A stretch of DNA of 30,620 nucleotides from contig JAYUKY010000109.1 in the NCBI GenBank assembly GCA_043764015.1, positions 1-30,620 on the forward strand, read 5' to 3'. Both the position numbers and the translations under genes were made by a program. This DNA is from JANYGM01 sp043764015. Its GTDB lineage: Bacteria; Bacteroidota; Bacteroidia; Cytophagales; Thermonemataceae. The notes beneath the pieces are model-generated. The model saw nothing but the letters and a program-made list of their open reading frames with translations, was not told where the DNA came from and ran no database searches. Shown one piece after another: positions 8,395-15,755 of the stretch. The number at the start of each line of letters is the position of its first letter. Position 1 is the stretch's first letter.

Positions 8395-8487
8395 TGCTCA
8401 AAAAGTAATATTTTTGTGCAACTTTCGTTAGGAGAAAGTACTCTTAGTAGTAATTATTAACTATTATCATTATTTTCTATCGTTCTT

Positions 8488-9777
8488 ATGACTAATTTTA
8501 CAAGAAAACGCATCAAAAATTCTTGCTTTTTTCTCTTTTTCCTTCTTTTCTTTGGAAAAAGTATTGCGCAAAATCTCCCTATTGACAGCAATAATGATAA
8601 AAACCCTCCAAAATTATTTATCAACTGCCCACCAAATACCAACTGTTATCAAGATTACATTCGTACAGAACTATCATTTTTTGATTTTGTGCGTGATAGG
8701 TTTCTCTCTGATATTCAGCTACTTATAGTCGTACAAGATAATGGTGGTGGTGGGCAAGGCTATACTGTTTCTTTTATTGGTCAGAAACAATTTGAAGGCA
8801 CAAACGACACGCTCAAATTTGCTACCAAACAAGCAGATACAGATGATATGATACGCTCACAATTTGTCAAAACGCTTAAAGCAGGGCTTGCACAATTTGT
8901 AATGAAGACAGAACTTTCTAAACAAATGATTGTGGATTTTCCTAAACGAACCTCGGAACTTGCGGTTATTCAAGATGACAAGTGGGATTATTGGGTTTTT
9001 AATCTCAATATAAATGGGAATTTTCAAGGAGAAAGCAATCAAAAATCTAATAATATCAATGGGAATATCAATATAAACCGTATTACAGCAGAGAATAGAT
9101 TTAATTTTGGTGCATTTTACTCGCAGAATACCAACCAGTTTGTGATAGATGACGAGAAAATAACTGTAAGTACGAAGGGTTATGGAGCTAATATGCTTTT
9201 TGTTAAAAGTATTAATGAACATTTATCTTTGGGCGGCACTTATTCAGGCAGGCATTCCGTTTTTAGAAATCTGAAATTTGCCCAAAGACTTGCCCCTGCC
9301 ATAGAATATAATATTTTTCCTACTTCTCAAAATACTCGTAAACAATTTAGATGGATTTATAGGCTTGGTGTGCAGGGTATTCAATTTATTGAAACGACTG
9401 TTTTTGACCGTGATTACGAAATGTTTGCTTTCCATCAAGTCAATGGTATTTTATCTATTACACAACCTTGGGGAACGGTAGCAGCAAGAATGTTTGCCTC
9501 GCAATTTTTGTCAGATAAAAACAAATACCGTTTAGGACTTGATTTGGATATGAATTGGCGTATTGTGGAAGGCTTATCTTTGAATATTAGTGGCGGTTTG
9601 GAGTATATCCAAGACCAAATTTCACTTGCAAAATCATCAGTTGATCCTAATCAGTTACTTCTGAATGGACGACAATTACCAACTTCTATTAGTTATGGTG
9701 CTTTTATTGGGCTTAGTTATACGTTTGGCTCTATCAACAATTCTGTCGTAAATCCTCGTATGCAAGGCATAGATTAA
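8488..9777 (+). CDS. Putative outer-membrane beta-barrel protein, function unknown
   Basis: A 429-aa protein with an N-terminal signal (about residues 1-28, ending SIAQ). The N-terminal half (about 30-165) has PPKLFINCPPNTNCYQDYIRTE and LLIVVQDNGGGGQGYTVSFIG, perhaps a periplasmic domain. From about residue 165 on, short alternating strands dominate (WVFNLNINGNFQG, NINGNININRITAENRFNFGA, LGLDLDMNWRI, LNISGGLEYI), ending with SYTFGSINNSVVNPR, a layout typical of outer-membrane barrels in this phylum. I do not recognise a characterised family. It follows the lipoprotein on the same strand and may belong to the same envelope gene group. No lesion is visible. Confidence 0.75.
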   Translation: MTNFTRKRIKNSCFFLFFLLFFGKSIAQNLPIDSNNDKNPPKLFINCPPNTNCYQDYIRTELSFFDFVRDRFLSDIQLLIVVQDNGGGGQGYTVSFIGQKQFEGTNDTLKFATKQADTDDMIRSQFVKTLKAGLAQFVMKTELSKQMIVDFPKRTSELAVIQDDKWDYWVFNLNINGNFQGESNQKSNNINGNININRITAENRFNFGAFYSQNTNQFVIDDEKITVSTKGYGANMLFVKSINEHLSLGGTYSGRHSVFRNLKFAQRLAPAIEYNIFPTSQNTRKQFRWIYRLGVQGIQFIETTVFDRDYEMFAFHQVNGILSITQPWGTVAARMFASQFLSDKNKYRLGLDLDMNWRIVEGLSLNISGGLEYIQDQISLAKSSVDPNQLLLNGRQLPTSISYGAFIGLSYTFGSINNSVVNPRMQGID

Positions 9778-9791
9778 ATAGTTATGAGTTA

Positions 9792-9818
9792 TGAAGTCAG
9801 GTGGAATACCTAACTTCA
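9792..9818. repeat. Decayed copy of the 6376-6403 palindrome
   Basis: TGAAGTCAGGTGGAA is identical to the left part of the repeat at 6376-6403. The right part (TACCTAACTTCA) differs by a small deletion and substitutions, so the hairpin is weakened. It shows that this palindrome is dispersed and not a fixed part of one operon. Confidence 0.55.
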
Positions 9819-9835
9819 AGAAAATAAGTATTATT

Positions 9836-10012
9836 TTAAGTATTTGCTTCGTCAGATTTGAGTATAACTTTTTGATAATCATTTTTAAATCTTTTTGCAT
9901 CTTCAGAAATAATTGGATTTTCTCCATATTTTGCTTTTATTTTATGCATAATTTCTTGTGCATCAAGCACTCTTCCATCAACAACAAGTATCAAATTATT
10001 TTTAACAGACAT
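9836..10012 (-). CDS. Small hypothetical protein (58 aa)
   Basis: A 58-codon ORF with ATG at 10012 and TAA at 9836-9838. The product begins MSVKNNLILVVDGRVLDAQ and continues as a Lys/Glu/Asp-rich, probably helical tail (EIMHKIKAKYGENP, RFKNDYQKVIL). Composition is protein-like and more plausible than the competing ORFs in other frames. The family is not recognised. It lies 21 bases after the small ORF at 10034-10204 in the same frame and strand, an arrangement seen in small two-gene units such as toxin-antitoxin pairs, but nothing proves that here. Upstream is an AT-rich stretch without a clear ribosome site. Confidence 0.4.
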   Translation of the reverse strand: MSVKNNLILVVDGRVLDAQEIMHKIKAKYGENPIISEDAKRFKNDYQKVILKSDEANT

Positions 10013-10033
10013 TTTAGTAATGTTTAAATATTT

Positions 10034-10204
10034 TTATTTTCTATAAATTTGAAAAGCAGTATATTCTTTTGAAAAATCAGGCAATTCAGGTTGGTAATCA
10101 TCTTCTTCAAACGCCAAAATTTTAAATTCAGTTTCAATTTTAGCCCAATTATCTTTAATTATTTTCTGATAAAGCTTTGTTCTATTTATTGTAAATAGGT
10201 TTCT
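10034..10204 (-). pseudogene. Start-less small ORF, probable 3' remnant of a gene
   Basis: An open frame of 56 codons with no ATG, GTG or TTG start before the upstream stop codon (10205-10207). It reads NRTKLYQKIIKDNWAKIE, then a charged middle rich in Glu and Asp, and ends SKEYTAFQIYRK. The amphipathic helix and acidic stretch look like real protein, so this may be the 3' end of a gene whose start was lost. Not recognised. It precedes the 58-aa ORF. Confidence 0.3.
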
Positions 10205-10253
10205 TTAATTAGTTTATGTTATTCATAATTTTGACAAAAAGAGTAACAAACAA

Positions 10254-10290
10254 TAAAAAGCCACTTTCTAGTTTAGAAAGTGGCTTTTTA
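10254..10290 (-). terminator. Strong hairpin terminator after the endonuclease gene
   Basis: Perfect 16-bp arms (TAAAAAGCCACTTTCT and its complement) around a 5-base loop (AGTTT). It lies 18 bases past the endonuclease stop codon, with the A-run giving a T-tail on the minus strand. The symmetric A/T flanks would let it work in both directions. Confidence 0.85.
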
Positions 10291-10308
10291 TGTGAATTAT
10301 TCACATTT

Positions 10309-12186
10309 TTACTCTATCACAATTTTCTTAGTAATAGTTTGTTCTTGTAAGCTAATTTTGATAATATAAATACCTTTTGGCAAGTGAGAGAAATCATATT
10401 CTCTTTGTGTAGTATTTGTTTGTGTAAATTCTCTTTTGCCTATGACAGAATAAGCTTCAAAATTATAATTTTCTACTCCTGTAAAGTTGATAGTAATATT
10501 ACCTTTTGAAGGATTTGGAAAAATGCTAAAACTTACAGGCAAATTTTCCAAGACAACCTCAGTAGGAAGTATATTAGTATTTTTTATATCACTAGATTTT
10601 GTAGCAACCACTCTATTACCCAAACCACCACAATTATCAACTGTAAATGTGTCCCAATCAGTAGCACTATAAGTAGCTTTTGGAGCAGTAGCAGTAGTTT
10701 TTCTTCTAAGCGTTATGTCGGCAGCAAAATTAGCAGTACCACCATTAAAAGTACCTACAACATCTATCAAAACACCATTTTTGAAAAGTCCTACTGGGTC
10801 GTTGCCATTAAAAGCCATTTCTACAGATGCTGTAGAAAGATTAGCAGATGTTGTACTATAACAACTAGATGCAATAGCACTATTCACAACTACAAATTTA
10901 CCTCCATTGGCAAGTGTACCAGAAAGTGTAAGTCCTGTACCCCAAGCACCCGCACCATTGGTTTGCTTTCTAATAGAATAACTTGATAATGAAATAGATA
11001 CACCAGTTTCATTTTTAAGTTCAATAGCTTTGTTATTAGAGCTACCTTCTACATATTCAGAAAGATACAAGTCAGTACGAGAAGCTGTGGTATTGGCATT
11101 TGTCATTACAGAAAGCGTTGCACTACTTGCAGATTTGTTGCCTGCAGCATCTTTTGCTTTTACAGAAAAACTATAAGTAGTATTTGCAGAAAGTCCAGTA
11201 ACTGTATAAGAATTTGTTGCTGTTGTCGTAATGAGTGTTGTATTATTATATACTTCATAACCTGTAACGCCTACATTATCAGTAGAAACATTCCAAGAAA
11301 GAGAAACAGAAGTAGTAGTTTTGCTTGAAGAGATAAGGCTTGCAGGCACAGAAGGAGGAGTTGTATCAGCAGTTGGGCTTGTGCCGCCCCAAATAGTATT
11401 TACGTAACCAGGATTATCAATGAATGGGTTTCTGTTGCCTTGTCTTGCATAAAGTGCGTTATTACGAGCAATTTCACGGCTACTTACGGGGTCGTTTGCG
11501 TGCCATTGAAGCAACATATTGAGGAAAGATGTTGTAAATACTTGGTTACTTGTTCCATTAAACATAGCATAAGGATAGCCAGCAGTAGTATTTTCATAAC
11601 GTGTAGCAAAATAAAAATACATACGAGCTACATCTCCTTTAAAAGCATCAATAGGCTCAAAAACTGTACCTACATATCCAGAAACCGCGCTTGTACCTAA
11701 TTTTCCACCGTTTCTAGATGTATAACTTGCAGTAGCGACTTTTCCGTGAGGATAATTAGAACGAATACCATTCACTTTGCCATCAGTTGGCGGGATAAAA
11801 TGTGCATCAGAAACCATTGGAGCAGCAGAATTGAAAACAGACTGCGGAATGATATGCTCTCTGTTGTAACAATCTCCCTCAACGCTGTATGTACCACATT
11901 GTTTGGTGCTGTACGTGAACGTGTAAGGGTCTGTACCAGTAGGGTTTTCAGAGTAGATGTCTATGATAGTGTTATCATTTTCATATTGATTATCTCTGTC
12001 TGACGTGCCGTAGGTAGTCCAAAGACCACTATAACCTCTGTCTGTGTGCCCTTTGACAATATTGTACAGTTGCGTTTTGAGCGTGTAACTTGTACCTGTT
12101 GCAGCATTGTAATAACCTGCGGGAGCTTGCCCCAATGCCACTAAACTCGTGAATGCAAAAATAACTGAAAGCGTTTTTCTAATCAT
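10309..12186 (-). CDS. Secreted endonuclease I with FN3, lamin-tail-like domain and T9SS sorting tail
   Basis: A 625-aa protein from the ATG at 12186; the open frame runs up to 12315. The later start gives a clean signal peptide (MIRKTLSVIFAFTSLVALGQ), and a promoter lies at 12244-12273, inside the longer frame. Residues about 20-265 are an endonuclease I domain (EndA/Vvn type, His-Me finger): the site is DCYNREHIIPQSVFNS, followed by VSDAHFIPPTDGKVNGIRSNYP. Next come a fibronectin type III domain (about 275-360) and a lamin-tail-like domain (about 365-520, LYLSEYVEGSSNNKAIEL). A type IX secretion sorting domain ends the protein (FSIFPNPSKGNI ... LPKGIYIIKI ... KIVIE). It should degrade extracellular DNA or RNA after export. 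Alone in its transcript, with a strong terminator at 10254-10290. Confidence 0.92.
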   Translation of the reverse strand: MIRKTLSVIFAFTSLVALGQAPAGYYNAATGTSYTLKTQLYNIVKGHTDRGYSGLWTTYGTSDRDNQYENDNTIIDIYSENPTGTDPYTFTYSTKQCGTYSVEGDCYNREHIIPQSVFNSAAPMVSDAHFIPPTDGKVNGIRSNYPHGKVATASYTSRNGGKLGTSAVSGYVGTVFEPIDAFKGDVARMYFYFATRYENTTAGYPYAMFNGTSNQVFTTSFLNMLLQWHANDPVSSREIARNNALYARQGNRNPFIDNPGYVNTIWGGTSPTADTTPPSVPASLISSSKTTTSVSLSWNVSTDNVGVTGYEVYNNTTLITTTATNSYTVTGLSANTTYSFSVKAKDAAGNKSASSATLSVMTNANTTASRTDLYLSEYVEGSSNNKAIELKNETGVSISLSSYSIRKQTNGAGAWGTGLTLSGTLANGGKFVVVNSAIASSCYSTTSANLSTASVEMAFNGNDPVGLFKNGVLIDVVGTFNGGTANFAADITLRRKTTATAPKATYSATDWDTFTVDNCGGLGNRVVATKSSDIKNTNILPTEVVLENLPVSFSIFPNPSKGNITINFTGVENYNFEAYSVIGKREFTQTNTTQREYDFSHLPKGIYIIKISLQEQTITKKIVIE

Positions 12187-12243
12187 TGTACTAAGTTTTA
12201 GAACGGAATAAATAAGAAAATAAGATTGGATAAATTCGTGGCG

Positions 12244-12274
12244 CAAAGGTATCCAAAAAACAATACCAAGCAAT
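12244..12274 (-). promoter_or_regulatory. Promoter for the secreted endonuclease
   Basis: On the minus strand: ATTG (12274-12271), 19 bases, TACCTTTG (12251-12244). The -7 box is a full match to TAnnTTTG and the spacing is standard. Transcription would start near 12238, about 50 bases before the ATG at 12186, which excludes the longer reading frame start. Confidence 0.6.
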
Positions 12275-12345
12275 TTTTGCAATAATAACAAATTGTTAAG
12301 TTTGTGTGAACTCAACCTTAATAATTCATAATTTAAGAATAAAAA

Positions 12346-13383
12346 TCAAATATTAAAATAATATAACAAATTATCTTCTTGTATTAGTATAATTTTATTA
12401 GGAGAAATATTTAATAAAGGTGCTTTTATTCCTTCAAAAAACTGTTTTTTAGATTGGAAAACGGCTATTTCGTCCCAAATATTTTTCTCTAAAAAAGCAT
12501 TTAATAATGTAGTTCCACCTTCCACCATTGCAGATTGTATTTTTCGTTTGTACAAATCTTCTAATAAATTTTCTAGAAAATTATCATCTTTTTCTTCCAA
12601 ACGAACAAAAATCAAATTTTCTTTTGTTTTATTTTGAATAAAATTATAACATAGAGTTGGTATTTTTTGGTCTAAAAGATGGCTTTCAGAACTAACAGAA
12701 AGGTTTTTATCAATAAAAATCCTAATTGGATTATTTCCTACCCAAAAACGTGCATCTAAGCGTGGGTTATCAGTTTTTGCGGTGTTCGTTCCCACCATAA
12801 TAGCAGCTTCGTGGGTGCGCCATTTGTGCGTATGTGGGCGTGTGTAAGCATTACTAATTTGCTTTTGCTCGTATGTGTGGGCATTTGAATGTGCCAAAAA
12901 ACCATCAGCGGTTTGCGCCCATTTGAGAAAAATATAAGGTCGTTTCTTCTCCATAAAAGTAAAAAAACGCCTATTGACAAACTTTCCTTCTGCTTCCAAA
13001 ATGCCACTAACAACTTCTATTCCTGCATTTTTTAGCTTTTCAACGCCTTTGCCAGCTACCAATGGGTTACTATCAAGGTTACAAATAACTACTTTTTTTG
13101 GTTGATATTTTATAAGTAAATCAGCACAAGGAGGCGTTTTGCCAAAGTGAGAACAAGGCTCTAAACTTACATAAAAAGTGCTATCTCTCAATAATTTTTT
13201 ATCAAAAACACTATTTATGGCATTTACTTCTGCGTGTGCTTCGCCGTATTTTTGGTGATAGCCTTCTCCAATAATTTCGTTATTTTGTGTAATCACACAA
13301 CCTACAAGCGGATTTGGTGCAACATTTCCCTCGCCCAAAACCGCCAAATCTAAGGCACGTTGCATAAAAATAATATCATTCAT
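12346..13383 (-). CDS. ribD: Riboflavin biosynthesis deaminase/reductase RibD
   Basis: A 345-aa bifunctional enzyme of riboflavin synthesis: deaminates diaminohydroxyphosphoribosylaminopyrimidine, then reduces the ribosyl side chain with NADPH, in the cytoplasm. The N-terminal deaminase domain (about 1-145) has the zinc ligands in HAE (His-50, Glu-52 as proton shuttle) and PCSHFGKTPPC (Cys-77, Cys-86). The C-terminal reductase domain (about 147-345) has the expected RPYIFLKWAQTADGF, TNTAKTDNPRLDAR and MVEGGTTLLNAFL blocks. Length is usual for the family, and the start matches the family N-terminus (MQRALDLA). No other rib gene and no FMN riboswitch are visible. It stands between the endonuclease and the M1 peptidase on the same strand, with a terminator-like hairpin upstream at 13401-13447. 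Confidence 0.95.
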   Translation of the reverse strand: MNDIIFMQRALDLAVLGEGNVAPNPLVGCVITQNNEIIGEGYHQKYGEAHAEVNAINSVFDKKLLRDSTFYVSLEPCSHFGKTPPCADLLIKYQPKKVVICNLDSNPLVAGKGVEKLKNAGIEVVSGILEAEGKFVNRRFFTFMEKKRPYIFLKWAQTADGFLAHSNAHTYEQKQISNAYTRPHTHKWRTHEAAIMVGTNTAKTDNPRLDARFWVGNNPIRIFIDKNLSVSSESHLLDQKIPTLCYNFIQNKTKENLIFVRLEEKDDNFLENLLEDLYKRKIQSAMVEGGTTLLNAFLEKNIWDEIAVFQSKKQFFEGIKAPLLNISPNKIILIQEDNLLYYFNI

Positions 13384-13400
13384 AAGTTTTTTGTTTATAT

Positions 13401-13447
13401 AAAAAATAGCAAAAAAATACTTTTGAGTATGTTTTTTGCTATTTTTT
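13401..13447 (-). terminator. Hairpin between the M1 peptidase and ribD
   Basis: A 20-bp stem (AAAAAATAGCAAAAAAATAC at 13401-13420) pairs with 13427-13447 with one bulged base, around TTTTGA. The A-run at 13401 would give a T-tail on the minus strand, so it could end the M1 peptidase transcript, although it lies about 150 bases past that gene's stop. It ends 18 bases before the ribD start. Confidence 0.5.
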
Positions 13448-13467
13448 GTATGATTAGTAATTTTTTC

Positions 13468-13588
13468 TTAACACTAAGTGCATTAAGAAATACACACTAA
13501 GTAAACACTAAGAAATATAAAGCTAGAAATTTGTTTGTAATATACGTTACTTACGTAATTGATAATTCGTACCTCTTATTTCGTACCT
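13468..13588. repeat. Dispersed short intergenic repeats (CACTAAGAAATA and TTCGTACCTC types)
   Basis: The stretch 13468-13523 repeats TTAACACTAAG and CACTAAGAAATA-like units; 13564-13588 repeats TTCGTACCTC twice. Near-identical units occur at 20655-20709 (first type) and at 25293-25424 (second type). They are non-coding and lie just past gene ends. Function unknown. Confidence 0.5.
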
Positions 13589-13595
13589 CTCTCTC

Positions 13596-15533
13596 TTAAT
13601 CTTCTTCTTTTTCTGTATCTTTTCCTTTGTTCACTTTAACTTTTTTCCCTTTAACATCAAAATCTTTGCGGCTACGTCCTTGAGGGGTAGGGGCAACATA
13701 AGGAACAACATTATTAGCTCTGTTTGTGTCTGCCATACGCATAGAAGGGTCAATTTCAATGCTTGTAATCTCACTTTTATCTTTTTTGATGGTAAAAGTA
13801 TATTCAGGATAAACCCAGCCCCAATCTGTCATCAAAATAGTTTTTGCTTTTGGCAAATCTTCTTGTTTTTCTCCTCTCATTATCTGCAAAGGAATATAAT
13901 ATTTTTCAGATGTACCATTTTTATAGGTTACCACAACGTCCAAAGGCATTGGCATCAGCCCAATTCTTTCTAAAACTACCTCTGTTGCACCTTTTTTCTC
14001 ATTGATGGCACGAATACCATAATCAATGGTTTTGGTTGTACCAATCCAATACTCCAAATACCAATCCAATTCAAGTCCTGACGCTTTTTCCATAATTCTT
14101 TTGAAATCAGAAGGCGTTGGGTGCTTAAATTTATACGCATTGAAGTAGTCCAAAATACCTTTTTCAAATGCTTTTTCACCAATTACATAGATAAGTTGGT
14201 TGATAAAAACTGCTCCAAACGAGTACGCAGACGTGCTATAAGTGCGGTTTGTCTTGTAATGGTCTGCGTGAGTTGTCAGAGGTTCTGTGTTTCCTGTTGC
14301 CACCAAATTAAAATAATTTTGGTAACTTTGTAGATACGGATTTGGAGAATTGATGTTAAAAATTTGGTTCATTACATCATCTTCTGCGTGTGTCGTAAAG
14401 CCTTCGTCCATCCAAGGATACAATGATTCATTTGTAGCAAGCACGCCATAATACCAATTATGCACCGCCTCGTGGACAGCAACACCTACCAAACCTTCTA
14501 ATTCTTTGTGTTCTCCTAAGATAAGTGTGGACATAGGATATTCCATTCCTCCATCTCCACCCTGCACGAAAGAAAACTGCTCATAAGGATATTTACCATA
14601 CTTTTTATTCATTATTTGGAACGCTTTCACCATATATTCAGGCAATTTTGACCAATTATCACGAGTGTTTGGTTGGAAAAAAAAGTGCATTGCAATACCA
14701 TCTACGCTAGTTTGCGTGTGAATATAGTCAGGGTCTGCTCCCCACATAAAGTCGTGAACATTTGAGGCTTTGAAGTGCCAAGTATTTTTAGGATTATTGC
14801 TTTTTTTGACAGTTGAGCCTGCTTTTTCATATCCGTGACCAATTTCTTGCGGATTTTGTAGCACGCCTGTACCTCCCACAGTATAAGAAGAATCAATGCT
14901 AATTTTTACATCAAAATCACCAAAAACACCATAAAACTCACGTCCAACGTAAGGGTTTGCGTTCCAGCCCTCTTGGTCATATTCCGCCATTTTGGGATAC
15001 CATTGTGCCGCAGAATAGCGTATTCCTTCTTTGCTATCACGTCCTGTGCGGCGTACTTGCAAAGGGATTTGGCTTTCATATTCCATTTCAAAAGTAACAG
15101 AAGATTTAGCTTTGATTGGCTCGTTGAGTTTCACCTCCAAAATAGTTCCTACTACTTCAAAAGCTACATTTTTACCATTTTGCTTCAAAGATTTGATAAT
15201 TTGATGCCCAGTTTCTTCAGGTTTCAGATTAAAAATACGGTCTTTCACACGTTGGTCTGGGTCAGGGAGTGTACGAGAACGCACATCCATCATACTTCCA
15301 GGCTGAAAAGCATTAAAATAAAGATGATAAAACACTTTTTCTAGTGCATCAGGCGAGTTATTTGTATAAACAAGTTTTTGTTTACCTTTAAAGATGTTTG
15401 TTTTGGTATCAACATCAATTTCCATTTGATAATTAACTTTTTGTTGCCATCTATCAAGCACTTGCGCACTCAAAGAAGACAAAAAAAGACCATTTATAGC
15501 ACATAAAATAGTACAAAAAAGATATTTTTTCAT
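13596..15533 (-). CDS. Exported M1-family metallopeptidase
   Basis: A 645-aa zinc peptidase of the M1 (gluzincin aminopeptidase) family. The signal peptide spans about residues 1-23 (ending SLSAQ). The N-terminal part is the M1 beta-saddle domain (QVLDRWQQKVNYQMEIDVD onward). The zinc site is HEAVHN at 354-359 with the third ligand Glu-377 in WMDEGF, exactly 18 residues after the second His. The exopeptidase strip GGMEYPMS, a variant of GAMEN, comes about 25-30 residues before the site. The C-terminal third carries a basic, low-complexity tail (KVKVNKGKDTEKEED). Expected to trim peptides in the periplasm or on the cell surface; substrate unknown. Single-gene transcript by appearance, divergent from the TonB-dependent receptor gene. 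Confidence 0.92.
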   Translation of the reverse strand: MKKYLFCTILCAINGLFLSSLSAQVLDRWQQKVNYQMEIDVDTKTNIFKGKQKLVYTNNSPDALEKVFYHLYFNAFQPGSMMDVRSRTLPDPDQRVKDRIFNLKPEETGHQIIKSLKQNGKNVAFEVVGTILEVKLNEPIKAKSSVTFEMEYESQIPLQVRRTGRDSKEGIRYSAAQWYPKMAEYDQEGWNANPYVGREFYGVFGDFDVKISIDSSYTVGGTGVLQNPQEIGHGYEKAGSTVKKSNNPKNTWHFKASNVHDFMWGADPDYIHTQTSVDGIAMHFFFQPNTRDNWSKLPEYMVKAFQIMNKKYGKYPYEQFSFVQGGDGGMEYPMSTLILGEHKELEGLVGVAVHEAVHNWYYGVLATNESLYPWMDEGFTTHAEDDVMNQIFNINSPNPYLQSYQNYFNLVATGNTEPLTTHADHYKTNRTYSTSAYSFGAVFINQLIYVIGEKAFEKGILDYFNAYKFKHPTPSDFKRIMEKASGLELDWYLEYWIGTTKTIDYGIRAINEKKGATEVVLERIGLMPMPLDVVVTYKNGTSEKYYIPLQIMRGEKQEDLPKAKTILMTDWGWVYPEYTFTIKKDKSEITSIEIDPSMRMADTNRANNVVPYVAPTPQGRSRKDFDVKGKKVKVNKGKDTEKEED

Positions 15534-15727
15534 TGATTTCTTGTTGTTTAGAGAATATTATTATTGATTTTTAAAATGATAAGGCAAATATATAAAAAGT
15601 TATTAGATTTTTGTTTGTTGTTGTTTATTTTGATGCTTTATTTTATAGATAATTCTACCAAAATGCCCATAAAGTAGGTTTAAAGTAAAAAATACCAATT
15701 TTATGCTACTTGTTTTGCTAAATTTCA

Positions 15728-15735
15728 TATCTTTG
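15728..15735 (+). promoter_or_regulatory. Promoter -7 box for the TonB receptor/phosphatase pair
   Basis: TATCTTTG matches the TAnnTTTG box and lies 20 bases before the start codon. No convincing -33 box lies at the usual distance; TTTG at 15714-15717 is only 10 bases away. The leader would be very short. Confidence 0.45.
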
Positions 15736-15755
15736 TGAGTCCCTAAATTTATTTT

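Noticed and set aside
8410..8417. TATTTTTG as a promoter box for the 8488 gene
   Set aside because: No -33 box at a usual distance, and such words are frequent by chance in this AT-rich sequence.
12187..12315. Upstream start adding 43 residues to the endonuclease
   Set aside because: A good promoter (12244-12274) lies inside this stretch, and the start at 12186 gives a clean signal peptide.
12316..13400. FMN riboswitch near ribD
   Set aside because: The gap upstream of ribD is too short and AT-rich, and none of the conserved RFN blocks is present.
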